NCBI GenBank assembly: GCA_021776525.1
Contig: JAJFFT010000001.1
Coordinates: 372,001 to 436,000 of the forward strand
DNA from: Robiginitomaculum sp.
GTDB lineage: Bacteria; Pseudomonadota; Alphaproteobacteria; Caulobacterales; Maricaulaceae
Length of the DNA: 64,000 bases
Direction of reading: 5' to 3'
The position numbers and the translations under genes are program-made. How positions within the stretch are numbered: position 1 is the first letter of the stretch; each line of letters opens with the position of its first letter. The notes under the pieces are model-generated. The model made no database searches. It was not told where the DNA came from and saw only the letters and a list, made by a program, of their open reading frames with translations. Of the stretch, positions 17,726 through 26,338 are shown one piece after another.

Positions 17726-18535
17726 ATGCGCTTATCTAAATTGACGGCCAGCCTTGTTGCGGCGGCCAGCATTTGTCTTGCCGCGGGTGCGGCATCGGCG
17801 TCGGGCGGTGAAGCCGTTCTCAAGGACGAGCATTTCTCGTTCGAGGGGCTGTTTGGCACATACGACAAGGCAGCGGCGCAGCGTGGCTTTCAGGTCTATC
17901 AGGAAAGCTGCTCAAGCTGTCACAGCATGTCGCTGGTGGCTATTCGCAATCTTGGTGATCCGGGTGCACCCTTCTATGATGAAGAGCACCCCAACCCCAA
18001 TGAAAGCCCGGTGATCAAGGCCATTGCGGACATGTTTACCGTGACCGACGGACCTGACAGTGAAGGCGATATGTTCGAACGCTCAGCAAAACCGTTTGAC
18101 CATTTCCCATCGCCGTTTGCCAATGAACAGGCGGCGCGGGCCTCTAATGGTGGTGCCTTTCCACCAGACTTCTCAGTCCTGGTTCGGGCCCGCGAACATG
18201 GTCCGCAATATATCTACAGCCTGCTGACCAGTTATGAAGATGAAGCCCCCGAAGGCGTCGATATGCGCCCCGGTATGAATTACAACCCGGCCTTTAAAGG
18301 CGGAATGATCGGTATGCCACCGCCATTGTTTGACGAATTGGTCGAATATTCTGACGGTACACAGGCCAGCGTTGAGCAAATGGCCCACGATGTGGTGACC
18401 TTTATGGCCTGGGCTTCGGATCCAAAGATGGAACAACGCAAACGTATGGGCTGGATGGTGATGATCTATCTCTTCATCTTTGCGCTGCTGATGTATGGCT
18501 CGTACAAAGCCGTCTGGCGTGATGTAGAGCATTAA
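17726..18535 (+). CDS. petC: Cytochrome c1 subunit of the bc1 complex
   Basis: 269 residues from the ATG at 17726. A signal peptide (about 1-26, ASASGG) is followed by the heme c site CSSCH (Cys62-His66). The Met ligand region is likely in the MIGMPPPLFD stretch. A C-terminal anchor helix (MIYLFIFALLMYGSYKAVW) fixes it in the membrane. It receives electrons from the Rieske protein and passes them to soluble or membrane cytochrome c. Last gene of petABC; a strong terminator follows 24 bases later. Confidence 0.97.
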   Translation: MRLSKLTASLVAAASICLAAGAASASGGEAVLKDEHFSFEGLFGTYDKAAAQRGFQVYQESCSSCHSMSLVAIRNLGDPGAPFYDEEHPNPNESPVIKAIADMFTVTDGPDSEGDMFERSAKPFDHFPSPFANEQAARASNGGAFPPDFSVLVRAREHGPQYIYSLLTSYEDEAPEGVDMRPGMNYNPAFKGGMIGMPPPLFDELVEYSDGTQASVEQMAHDVVTFMAWASDPKMEQRKRMGWMVMIYLFIFALLMYGSYKAVWRDVEH

Positions 18536-18559
18536 GCCAAAACGCTTCTCATCATTACG

Positions 18560-18590
18560 AAAAAGGCCGCTCGGATGAGCGGCCTTTTTT
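18560..18590 (+). terminator. Rho-independent terminator of petABC
   Basis: AAAAAGGCCGCTC - GGAT - GAGCGGCCTTTTTT, a perfect stem with a six-T tail, 24 bases after the petC stop. Confidence 0.95.
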
Positions 18591-18707
18591 AGTGGTTTGG
18601 GTATACACCCTAACATCAAAACTATTATCGGTTATATTTATCAGCTCCAGTTCTATTTTGTATTCGGAGCTAAATACTAAGTGTGAGGTGATTGTGGGAG
18701 TTTTCCA

Positions 18708-18830
18708 TTACTTTTCCTTAGAAAATTTCTTGAGCGTATAACCTATAATTATAATCAATGGAGTCCGCATATCTATAATGGTTTTTTTATTATAATTTAG
18801 GTGATAGTAACCGAAATCACCACCCTTACT
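18708..18830 (-). pseudogene. Possible 3' remnant of an AT-rich gene
   Basis: Within the 402-base gap between petC and the symporter gene, the minus strand has 40 open codons ending in TAA (18708-18710). The fragment reads protein-like: a polar start with FGYYHLNYN, then MRTPLIIIIGYTLKKFSKEK. There is no plausible start with a ribosome site and it abuts REP copy 2 at its 5' side, so it looks like a gene tail cut off there. The surrounding 18600-18830 is AT-rich and holds nothing else. Confidence 0.25.
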
Positions 18831-18831
18831 T

Positions 18832-18926
18832 TCGTCGCCCTACGGTTTAACCGGAGGGTCCATATTGAGTTGCAACACTCGCAAGGCTACCCAATGGGTC
18901 CTCCGGTCAAGCCGGAGAACGACGAG
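18832..18926. repeat. REP-like palindrome, copy 2
   Basis: TCGTCGCCCTACGGTTTAAC ... at the left and GGTCAAGCCGGAGAACGACGA at the right edge (both trimmed), imperfect arms around GGAGGGTCCAT / ATGGGTCCTCC. Related to copies at 14379, 41735 and 55620. Confidence 0.8.
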
Positions 18927-18937
18927 TGAGGGAAGCC

Positions 18938-20236
18938 CTAAACCTTCGCCACCGTGCGAAAGACCTCTTCGTCCAGCTCGCCTTCCCATTTGGCCACGGC
19001 GGTGGCCACGGCGGCATCGCCGGTGACATTGGTCATGGTCCGCATCATATCAAGGGGCCGATCAAACGGCAGAATGAACCCCACCATCAAGGCGATTTGT
19101 TCAGCCGAGACACCAATCACCGGCAAGACAATGGCCAACATGAAAAGCGACGCCGAAGGGATGCTGGCTGTGCCGATGGAGGCCAATGTTGCCGTCAGGG
19201 CGATCAGTGCATAATCAGAAAATACCAAATCAAGGCCAAAGGCATTGGCGGCAAAAACCGCCAGCAAACCCAGATAAAGCGAGGTGCCATCCATGTTAAT
19301 GGTCGCCCCCAAAGGCAGGACAGAGCCAGCGACAACCGGCTTGATGCCCAGATTATCCTGAACACAGGCAATGGTGACCGGCAATGTGCCGGCGCTGGTC
19401 GAGGTGGAATAAGCCACAACCTGCGCATCCAGAATACCTCTGAAAAACCGGACCAATGGCAGCCGCAAGACAAACTTGATCAAGCCGCCATACATCAGGG
19501 CCATATGGGTGATACAGCCCAGATAGAGCGCCAGTGCCAGCATCAAAACAGAGCTGAAGGTCTCAACGCCCTTGGTGGCGGTGACCCAGGTGATCAGGGC
19601 GAAAACGCCATACGGGGCCAGCTCCATCACCCAATGGGTGATCTTGAACATGATCTGTACGGCGGCCTTGAAAAAATCATCAACCGGCTTGGCGGTTTTG
19701 CCGACCATCAATATGGCCACACCCAGGATCAGTGCAAAAAAGATAATCGCCAACATGTCACCATTGGCCAACGCATTGATCGGGTTGGCCGGTATAATAT
19801 TGATCAGGCGCTGGGTCATGGTTGGCGGATCGCCGGCCAGAACATTGGGAACCACATCGGCAAAATCAACGCCGGATCCGGGTTGAAAAATTGATGCGAA
19901 AACCAGGCCGATTGTGACCGCAACCAGGGTGGTAAAGACATAGAGCAAAAAGGCGCGCACCCCGATGCTGCCCAATTTGGACGGATGCCCCATTGAGGTG
20001 ATGCCGGTCACCAAAGTGGTAAAGACCAGCGGGACAACCAGCATTTTGATCAATTGCACAAAGGCATCGCCAAACGGTTTGATCCACGTTGTGACAAATG
20101 CGGCGCCAGGATAATGGGTGACCCCGTCAATCACTTGTGTGCCGCCAAAAGAGCGAAATGCCAAACCCACACCGACGCCCAGTAATAATGCAATCAAGAC
20201 ACGCTGCCACAATACGGCTTTGAACCACCAACCCAT
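18938..20236 (-). CDS. Dicarboxylate/amino acid:cation symporter (DAACS family)
   Basis: 432 residues with the GltP/DctA pattern: multiple helices, the re-entrant loop STSTSAGTLPVTIACVQDNLG, the NMDGTSLYLGLLAVFAANAF helix and a second hairpin ASIGTASIPSASLFM, then LPFDRPLDMMRTMTNVTGDA. Such proteins import glutamate, aspartate or C4-dicarboxylates with Na+ or H+; the exact substrate is not clear. A 12-bp perfect palindrome CACCCTAGGGTG (20273-20284) lies 37 bases upstream of the start and may be an operator. Transcribed as a single gene. Confidence 0.93.
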   Translation of the reverse strand: MGWWFKAVLWQRVLIALLLGVGVGLAFRSFGGTQVIDGVTHYPGAAFVTTWIKPFGDAFVQLIKMLVVPLVFTTLVTGITSMGHPSKLGSIGVRAFLLYVFTTLVAVTIGLVFASIFQPGSGVDFADVVPNVLAGDPPTMTQRLINIIPANPINALANGDMLAIIFFALILGVAILMVGKTAKPVDDFFKAAVQIMFKITHWVMELAPYGVFALITWVTATKGVETFSSVLMLALALYLGCITHMALMYGGLIKFVLRLPLVRFFRGILDAQVVAYSTSTSAGTLPVTIACVQDNLGIKPVVAGSVLPLGATINMDGTSLYLGLLAVFAANAFGLDLVFSDYALIALTATLASIGTASIPSASLFMLAIVLPVIGVSAEQIALMVGFILPFDRPLDMMRTMTNVTGDAAVATAVAKWEGELDEEVFRTVAKV

Positions 20237-20272
20237 TTGACTCTCCCCTTATATCTTTATGTATTTTGAACA

Positions 20273-20284
20273 CACCCTAGGGTG
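20273..20284. promoter_or_regulatory. 12-bp perfect palindrome before the symporter gene
   Basis: CACCCTAGGGTG, 37 bases upstream of the symporter start and just after the stop side of the 20298 gene. Candidate operator only. Confidence 0.3.
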
Positions 20285-20297
20285 CGCACGGCGCGGG

Positions 20298-20579
20298 TCA
20301 AGCACCCAAATGGGGGGAGGTTCCGGCGCGCCGCTTGGCCAGTCTGGTTTTGCTTATGCGATAAAAACACCAGCCTAGGCGGCTAAGCCATAATGTACCA
20401 AGCCCGGCAATAAGCCCAGACCCGCGCGCGCCGGGGGTAAGCCCCAGCCCGGCCAAAAAAAGCAATATGGCAAAAGGCAATTGCACCAAGGGCAGCCACA
20501 GCGGGTAGTTGTCATATGTCAGGACTTTGGTCCGGGTTTTTTGACCGAACCAGACAGACATTTTTTGGGCAAACGCCAT
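20298..20579 (-). CDS. Small two-helix membrane protein, unknown function
   Basis: 93 residues with AAGGAAAGAGA before the ATG. Two hydrophobic segments: about residues 28-48 (PLVQLPFAILLFLAGLGL) and 53-72 (GLIAGLGTLWLSRLGWCFY), with a basic C-terminal tail (KTRLAKRRAG). No family recognised. It precedes the symporter gene on the same strand with a 61-base gap and could be co-transcribed. Confidence 0.65.
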   Translation of the reverse strand: MAFAQKMSVWFGQKTRTKVLTYDNYPLWLPLVQLPFAILLFLAGLGLTPGARGSGLIAGLGTLWLSRLGWCFYRISKTRLAKRRAGTSPHLGA

Positions 20580-20756
20580 GTCTCTTTCCTTAAATTTACG
20601 TCATATTTTACGCCAGATTGACATCAAAAGTGCAAGCCATTGATTTATATACCATGAATATGCATCATATTTTACCGCCTGCAAGACAAAATCAGATGCG
20701 CCCTTGGCGATCGGTCTTTCCCATGGTTCACTTTATGCGGGAAGAGGGAGAGCATC

Positions 20757-22274
20757 ATGTCAAAAATAATAATGACCGTCATCGCGGCCTTTGGGTTATT
20801 GACCCTGCCGGCGCAGGCTGAAACCAAAAAACAAGACAAGGCGTCAAGCGCCAAAATATCAGACCCGGTCAGCGTCGATAAAACCGGTACGGTCAGCATT
20901 GCTGGCCAGAAAGTGGCTTATGCGGTCACTGCGGGCGAGACGTATTTGCGCGATGAAAAAGACCAACCGGTGGCCAGTGTTTTTTCGACCACCTATCGGC
21001 GCACCGGGGTAAAGGACGCTCATAAACGTCCGGTGATTTTTATTTTTAATGGCGGGCCGGGTTCGGCTTCGATCTGGTTGCACATGGGGGTGTTTGGTCC
21101 GCGCCGTGTGGCTTTGCCACAAGGCGGTCTGGATGACGGCGCGCCGCCTTATGATATCGAAGACAACCCGTATACCTTTTTGGATATTGCTGATCTGGTG
21201 TTCATTGATCCGGTTGGCACCGGGTGGAGCCGGGCTTTGGGCGATAAAGACCCCAAGGATTATTGGGGCATCAATGAAGACGCGCAATCACTGGCCGAAT
21301 TTATCCGCATCTGGGTGACCAAAAATAAACGCTGGAACAGCCCCAAATATCTGGCCGGGGAGAGCTATGGCACGACGCGTGCGGCGGCGCTGACCCACGC
21401 TTTGCAAGGCGGCTGGACCGATATGGGGCTGAACGGTGTGATACTGATCTCATCCATTCTGGACTTTCAAACGGCGCGTTTTTCACCGGCCAATGACACG
21501 CCGCATATTGCTTATCTGCCAACCATGGCGGCAGCGGCCTGGTACCATGGCAAGGTCGATAAAACGCCGTGGAATGATGACCAGCAGGCATTTTTGACCG
21601 AAGTAAAGGCCTTTGCGCTTGATGATTATGCCCCGGCCTTGTTGCGCGGCACGTCTTTGGCCGCAGATCAACAGGCCGTATTGGTTGCAAAACTGGCCCG
21701 TTATACCGGTCTTTCTCAAAGCTATATTCGCAACACCAATATGCGCATCAATCCGTTTCGCTTTGAAAAAGAACTTCTGCGCGAAGAAGGCAAAACTATC
21801 GGACGGCTCGATGGCCGCTATACAGGCAAGGACTTTGATGCTGCGGGTGAGACATTTGATAATGACCCATCGGGGTATGGCATTGATGCGGCCTATACGG
21901 CGGCGGCCATAGACTATTTCACCCGCGAATTGGCTGTACCGATCGAGCGGCGCTTTAATGTGTTGGGCGGCAAGCCGGGGCGGAACTGGAAATGGGCAAC
22001 AGACAAAAACCAGGGTTGGCCGGCTTATACCAATGTGGCCCCGTGGATCGGCGAGGCGATGCGCGAAAACTCGGACTATCGGGTGTTTATCGCCTCAGGG
22101 TATTATGATTTCGCGACGCCGTTTTTTGCCACTGATTTAACCATGAACCGCAATGGCATCGACCTGGCCCGCGTCACCACCAGCTATTATCCGGCCGGGC
22201 ATATGATGTATGTGCACGAGCCATCGTTGGAGGCCGTGACCAAAGACATGCGGGCCTTTTTATTGGCACGCTAG
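20757..22274 (+). CDS. Secreted S10 family serine carboxypeptidase
   Basis: 505 residues with a signal peptide (about 1-21, ending AQA). Family S10 motifs: FNGGPGSAS (oxyanion region, residues ~98-105), GESYGTTRAA with nucleophile Ser203, a C-terminal SGYYDFATPFFA holding the catalytic Asp and AGHMMYVHEP holding the catalytic His. It should cleave C-terminal residues from peptides in the periplasm or outside. GGGAG precedes the ATG. It ends four bases inside the 3' end of the convergent SSF transporter gene. Confidence 0.94.
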   Translation: MSKIIMTVIAAFGLLTLPAQAETKKQDKASSAKISDPVSVDKTGTVSIAGQKVAYAVTAGETYLRDEKDQPVASVFSTTYRRTGVKDAHKRPVIFIFNGGPGSASIWLHMGVFGPRRVALPQGGLDDGAPPYDIEDNPYTFLDIADLVFIDPVGTGWSRALGDKDPKDYWGINEDAQSLAEFIRIWVTKNKRWNSPKYLAGESYGTTRAAALTHALQGGWTDMGLNGVILISSILDFQTARFSPANDTPHIAYLPTMAAAAWYHGKVDKTPWNDDQQAFLTEVKAFALDDYAPALLRGTSLAADQQAVLVAKLARYTGLSQSYIRNTNMRINPFRFEKELLREEGKTIGRLDGRYTGKDFDAAGETFDNDPSGYGIDAAYTAAAIDYFTRELAVPIERRFNVLGGKPGRNWKWATDKNQGWPAYTNVAPWIGEAMRENSDYRVFIASGYYDFATPFFATDLTMNRNGIDLARVTTSYYPAGHMMYVHEPSLEAVTKDMRAFLLAR

Positions 22275-23674
22275 GCGCGTTTCGCGGGCATCATCAAAGC
22301 CATCACCAGGGCGATAACAAACGGGGCGACACGTTCGGCCCAATCGCCGGGTGTATTGGGTTGCAGATACAAGATCACCGTCAGGGTGAAACCGGTCAGC
22401 ATGGTTATGATCACCCCGGTGGGGCGGGGAGGCCGTCCCATGGCCATGGCGATGACCAGAGGTCCAAAGGCGGCGCCCAGCGCCGACCAGGCAAACAACA
22501 CCCGACCATAAATACTGGCGGGCAGCGCCAAAGTCAGGATCGCGGCGGCAACACACAGCGCCGCAGTGGTCAGGCGCGAAACCAACAAGGCATGATCGGG
22601 AAACCGCCGGGCCAGCCCCAGATCATGCGCCGCCGCCGATCCGGCGACCAATAACAAACTGTCGGCGGTGGACATGATGGCCGATAAAACTGCGGCCAGC
22701 ACAATACCGGCCAACACGCCCGGCAAGACGGTGTTGCTGATCGCAAAAAACACGCCCTCACTGGCGCCGGTATCCGGGGTAATCAAGGTGCGCGCCGCCA
22801 GACCCAAAACGGCCATGGCGCTAAACACGACAACCGCCCAACCAAGGGCAATGGCAAAGCCGCGGCGGATGTCGGCTTCGCTGTCAATGGCCATCAATCG
22901 GGTCAGTAATTGCGGCTGACCCACCGGGCCAATGCCGATGCCCAGCGATCCGATGATAAAGCCGGTGGCGGCCAGTGCGCTCGCATGGGGGGCTGGTGTT
23001 TGGGGTGCGGCGCTGGTCACCGCCTGCCAAAACGGCCCCGGACCGCCCAGCGCGGTGATGGCGGCGATGGGCAGCACAATGGCAACCACAAGCATCAGGC
23101 CGGCCTGTACCGCATCGGTGATGCTGACCGCCCAGAACCCGCCCAGCCACGTATAAACCAGCACCACCCCGGCACCGATCAGGACGCTGATACTCATCGG
23201 CAGATCAAAAGCGCTGGCAAAGGCGGTGCCGGCACCCTGAAACTGTCCGGCGACATAAAACGAGAAGGAAAAGATGATCATAAAGGCGGCCAGCGCAATG
23301 ATGGTTTTGCGTGCCGTACCCTCTGCCCCAAGTGCCAGATAATCGGTCAGGGTCACCAGGTCATGCTGGCCCGCCATGCGCCGAAGGCCGGGGCCAATAT
23401 AGAGCCAGACGGCGATGTAACCGGCCCAAACGCCGGGCAATATCCACAAGGCAGCCGGGCCAGTGGTATAGAAATACCCGGTCAGGCCAAGCAACACCCA
23501 GGCCGAAGACGAGCTGGCCCCATAGGACATGGCGGTGATGAACGGGCCGACATTGCGGCCGCCCAAAAAGAAATCCCGCTCGTCGGTATTGCGGCCTTTG
23601 GCCCAAAACCCGATGCCCAGCAATATTCCCTGATAGGCAATCAATGTGATCAGGGTGATGGTGGTTGTGCTCAT
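22271..23674 (-). CDS. Sodium:solute symporter (PutP-like)
   Basis: 467 residues, about 13 hydrophobic helices. SSF family features include the early GRNTDERDFFLGGRNVGPFITAMSYGASSSSAWVLLG region, GGFWAVSITDAVQAGLML and a later AAVLSAIMSTADSLLLVAGSA segment, with the Ser/Thr Na+-site residues. This resembles sodium/proline symporters; the substrate could also be another amino acid. It overlaps the convergent peptidase gene by four bases; a plausible but unproven link is uptake of amino acids released by that peptidase. Confidence 0.92.
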   Translation of the reverse strand: MSTTTITLITLIAYQGILLGIGFWAKGRNTDERDFFLGGRNVGPFITAMSYGASSSSAWVLLGLTGYFYTTGPAALWILPGVWAGYIAVWLYIGPGLRRMAGQHDLVTLTDYLALGAEGTARKTIIALAAFMIIFSFSFYVAGQFQGAGTAFASAFDLPMSISVLIGAGVVLVYTWLGGFWAVSITDAVQAGLMLVVAIVLPIAAITALGGPGPFWQAVTSAAPQTPAPHASALAATGFIIGSLGIGIGPVGQPQLLTRLMAIDSEADIRRGFAIALGWAVVVFSAMAVLGLAARTLITPDTGASEGVFFAISNTVLPGVLAGIVLAAVLSAIMSTADSLLLVAGSAAAHDLGLARRFPDHALLVSRLTTAALCVAAAILTLALPASIYGRVLFAWSALGAAFGPLVIAMAMGRPPRPTGVIITMLTGFTLTVILYLQPNTPGDWAERVAPFVIALVMALMMPAKRA

Positions 23675-23695
23675 GATTGCCCCGCGTGTGTGCCT

Positions 23696-24076
23696 TTATT
23701 GTGGTCGGGGTAATTGAAACATGGTCCGGGCAGCGGGGGAAGCCAGTTGCGCCGACGAATAATAGGCTTTGAGGGCGTCTTTTTGGAAAATATCCGGGTT
23801 GTTTTGTTGAAAACCCTGCCAGTCGATATTCGGGTTATCGCCAAGGCGTTCGCTGATCAGTGCCAAAAAGGCAATGGTGATGGTTTCATGGTATTTTTCA
23901 GGGACGCCAAAACGCCGGGTCAGGGCCTGCAATGCCGCGCAATAAGGGGGCACGGCACGGGCAAAACCCAATTGCCGAATGAGCAAAAACCCGGCGCGCA
24001 CATGGGCTGTGTGGTCAAAGTCCTCTTCGGCCAGATGGCCAGTTTCAAAGGCGCGCAGGAATGTGTCATCAGTCAT
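23696..24076 (-). CDS. Conserved hypothetical protein with FDHTAHVR motif
   Basis: 126 residues, soluble and helical. It has a FDHTAHVRAGFLLIRQLG stretch, a KYHETITIAFLALI stretch and a PDIFQKDALKAYYSSAQLASPAAR tail; proteins with this layout are widespread conserved hypotheticals. The conserved His and Glu residues could bind a metal, but function is unknown. It lies 21 bases upstream of the SSF transporter start and downstream of bdhA on the same strand. Confidence 0.7.
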   Translation of the reverse strand: MTDDTFLRAFETGHLAEEDFDHTAHVRAGFLLIRQLGFARAVPPYCAALQALTRRFGVPEKYHETITIAFLALISERLGDNPNIDWQGFQQNNPDIFQKDALKAYYSSAQLASPAARTMFQLPRPQ

Positions 24077-24099
24077 AATATTGCTCGTAAAGATTGGGG

Positions 24100-24897
24100 T
24101 TATTGTGCCGTCCAGCCGCCATCGATGGATAAAACCGCGCCGTTCACCGATGCCCCTGCATCAGAGACAAGATAGAGCAGCATGCCGGCCAGATGGTCGT
24201 ATTCGACAAAGGCTTTGGTGGGCTGTGCGGCCAACAAGACATCGCGGACCACGGCCTCTTCGCTGATGCCGCGGGCCTTGGCGGTTGGGGCAATCTGGGC
24301 CTCGACAAGGGGCGTTTTCACATAACCGGGGCAGATGGCATTACAGGTGATGCCGTCCTGGGCAATTTCCAACGCCACGGTTTTGGTCAGGCCCGCCAGC
24401 CCGTGCTTGGCGGCTACATAGGCGGATTTATAGGGCGAGGCGACCAGCGCATGGGCCGAGGCCATATTGATGATGCGGCCGGACTTTTGGGCTTTCATGA
24501 TCGGCAAAGCGGCGCGGGTCAGATGAAAGGCCGATGACAAATTGATCGCCAATATGGCGTCCCATTTCTCGATGGGAAATTCGTCCACCGGGGCCACATG
24601 CTGGATACCCGCATTGGCTATGGCAATATCAAGACGGCCAAAGGCGCTTTGGGTGTGCGCCACCAGATCGGCGATGGCGTCTGGACACGTCATATCGGCA
24701 TTATGATAACGCACATCCACATTATGGGTGTCGGCCATTTGGGTGCGTATGGTTTCAATTTCGCCCTGATCGCCCAGACCGTTCAGCATGATATTGGCCC
24801 CGGCCTTTGCCAGTGCCTCGGCCAAAGCCAGCCCAATCCCGGAGGTCGAGCCGGTAATCAGCGCAACTTTGTTGTTTAATGGCAGGCCCGCAGGCAT
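24100..24897 (-). CDS. bdhA: 3-hydroxybutyrate dehydrogenase
   Basis: 265 residues, classical SDR. NAD-binding GSTSGIGLALAEALAKAGA near the start, IANAGIQHVAPVDEFPIEKWD, active-site Ser in NMASAHAL and Tyr/Lys in YKSAYVAAKHGLAGLTK. The substrate-specific segments QHVAP and VKTPLVEAQI match D-beta-hydroxybutyrate dehydrogenases that oxidise (R)-3-hydroxybutyrate to acetoacetate in poly-hydroxybutyrate turnover. yaaA lies directly upstream with no gap. Confidence 0.93.
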   Translation of the reverse strand: MPAGLPLNNKVALITGSTSGIGLALAEALAKAGANIMLNGLGDQGEIETIRTQMADTHNVDVRYHNADMTCPDAIADLVAHTQSAFGRLDIAIANAGIQHVAPVDEFPIEKWDAILAINLSSAFHLTRAALPIMKAQKSGRIINMASAHALVASPYKSAYVAAKHGLAGLTKTVALEIAQDGITCNAICPGYVKTPLVEAQIAPTAKARGISEEAVVRDVLLAAQPTKAFVEYDHLAGMLLYLVSDAGASVNGAVLSIDGGWTAQ

Positions 24898-25683
24898 TTA
24901 AGCGGCCTTTTTGGCGGGTTGCTGGCGGGCAAAAAGTGGCTTGTCCGGGGTCGAGCCCTGCGCATCAAAGCGATAACCGGCCATGGTAAAGTCCTTTAAC
25001 TGCGCCGCGTCGGTAACCCGGTTCTGGATAATCCATCGAGCCATCATACCGCGTGCCGGTTTGGCAAACACCGCCAATACGCGGGCATTGCCCTCTTTGA
25101 CCTCCTTGAAAACCGGGCTGATGATCCGGGCTTTCAGGGCGGTCTTATCGACGCTTTTGAAATATTCGTTCGAGGCCAGATTAACCAGAACATCAGAACC
25201 GCTGGCGGCCAGATCGGCGTTTAAGGCCTTTGCGATTGTGCTGCCCCAAAAATCATAAATGTCTTCACCACGCCCGGTTTTCAGCTTGCGGCCCATTTCC
25301 AACCGATAGGGCTGGATCAGGTCCAGCGGACGTAAAACACCATACAGCCCCGACAGAATGCGCACGTGGTGTTGTGCAAAATCCAAATCCTTTGGGGTCA
25401 GGCTGGCGGCATCCAGACCACGATAAACATCACCGGCAAAGGTCAGCGCCGCCGGACTTCCGGGGGCATGATCACCAAGGTCGATGGCCACAAAACGTGC
25501 ATAGGTAAGCTCGGTCAGGGCATCAGACAGCCCCATCAATTGCTTGATCTGGGTGCGGCTCAGCTTTTGGGCGGCTTTGCCGAGCTGGCGCGCCTGGGGC
25601 AGCAATGTCGGGCGACTGGTCGCAACGCCATCGGGCGCGTCTTTGACGGTGATTTTCTTGGCAGGTGATAAAACGCACAGCAT
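24898..25683 (-). CDS. yaaA: YaaA peroxide-stress protein (DUF328)
   Basis: 261 residues from the ATG at 25683, with AAGGAG six bases upstream. It opens with the family signature MLCVLSPAKK and has FAGDVYRGLDA, FAQHHVRILSGLYGVLRPLDLIQPYRLEMG and NLASNEYFKSVD blocks. YaaA lowers intracellular free iron and DNA damage during peroxide stress in E. coli. Its stop codon abuts the bdhA start, so the two are probably co-transcribed. Confidence 0.95.
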   Translation of the reverse strand: MLCVLSPAKKITVKDAPDGVATSRPTLLPQARQLGKAAQKLSRTQIKQLMGLSDALTELTYARFVAIDLGDHAPGSPAALTFAGDVYRGLDAASLTPKDLDFAQHHVRILSGLYGVLRPLDLIQPYRLEMGRKLKTGRGEDIYDFWGSTIAKALNADLAASGSDVLVNLASNEYFKSVDKTALKARIISPVFKEVKEGNARVLAVFAKPARGMMARWIIQNRVTDAAQLKDFTMAGYRFDAQGSTPDKPLFARQQPAKKAA

Positions 25684-25794
25684 GAGCAACTCCTTGAAAG
25701 AGAGATGTAGTCAGGAATGCGCCTTCGTGCAAACCTCAGCATCAGAAAGATGCGTGCTCTGGCCGTCGTATAAAAATGTATGGCCCAAACGCAA

Positions 25795-25824
25795 ACCCCC
25801 GCCAGCCAGACGGCAAGCGGGGGT
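25795..25824. terminator. GC-rich hairpin between two minus-strand genes
   Basis: ACCCCCGC (25795-25802) and GCGGGGGT (25817-25824), 14-base loop. The minus-strand side is followed by TTTGCGTTT, a weak T tract. Probably ends the transcript of the gene at 25866-26141. Confidence 0.45.
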
Positions 25825-25865
25825 GTACGGGTTAGAGGGTGTTCAGAGTATGTAGGGTGACTTTG

Positions 25866-26141
25866 CTATGCGCGCAAGGCCCGGCGGCTCCGGCGGGTAT
25901 GGCGGCTTGCAACCAAACTGGAATGATAAGGCGTATGGGCAACCGATTCATTAGCGGCAGCCATAGACGATCCATCGTGGGAGGTGGATGCCACGGCAGT
26001 CAGGCCCTGTGCATCCAGATAATCACGGACACTGACCGTGTGTGGCAGTTCGCGAACGCCAATGGTGCGGCGAACCCGTGCCAGTGCGTTATCGAACATT
26101 GTGTTTGCGTCAAAGTGAGAAAAAGCTTCTGCGACCGACAT
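25866..26141 (-). CDS. Small hypothetical protein
   Basis: 91 residues; AAGGAATAATACA precedes the ATG at 26141. Helical N-terminal half (AFSHFDANTMFDNALARVRRTIGVREL), a low-complexity Ser/Ala middle and a very basic C-terminus (SRHTRRSRRALRA). No family recognised. It is followed by a hairpin. Composition matches the neighbouring genes. Real but unassigned gene is the likeliest reading; a spurious frame remains possible. Confidence 0.5.
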   Translation of the reverse strand: MSVAEAFSHFDANTMFDNALARVRRTIGVRELPHTVSVRDYLDAQGLTAVASTSHDGSSMAAANESVAHTPYHSSLVASRHTRRSRRALRA

Positions 26142-26253
26142 TGTATTATTCCTTTTTTTATTTTTCTGAGGCGGGGAGCGCCTGTACTGTGTTCTGTGAT
26201 GGGTATATGGGCCTGCTTGGTGGTTATGAGAACAAACAGCTTGGCGGGTGAGG

Positions 26254-26269
26254 TATGCATATTTGCATA
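26254..26269. promoter_or_regulatory. TATGCA inverted repeat upstream of apbE
   Basis: TATGCA (26254-26259), TATT, TGCATA (26264-26269), about 70 bases before apbE. A similar AATATGCAT...TATTTTACCGCC string lies at about 20659 before the S10 peptidase gene. Candidate site only. Confidence 0.3.
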
Positions 26270-26338
26270 TCTTAATATGCGGTATTTTATGCCGCTAAAC
26301 CTGTATGCCTTTACCGCGTAGAAGAATAAGGGATGTGG

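Noticed and set aside
18926-19894. Long plus-strand open frame opposite the symporter gene
   Set aside because: Rich in His, Gln, Gly and Arg with no protein-like pattern; it is the complement of a clear transporter gene.
22910-23713. Long plus-strand open frame opposite the SSF transporter
   Set aside because: Composition is that of a shadow frame; the minus strand encodes an intact SSF protein.
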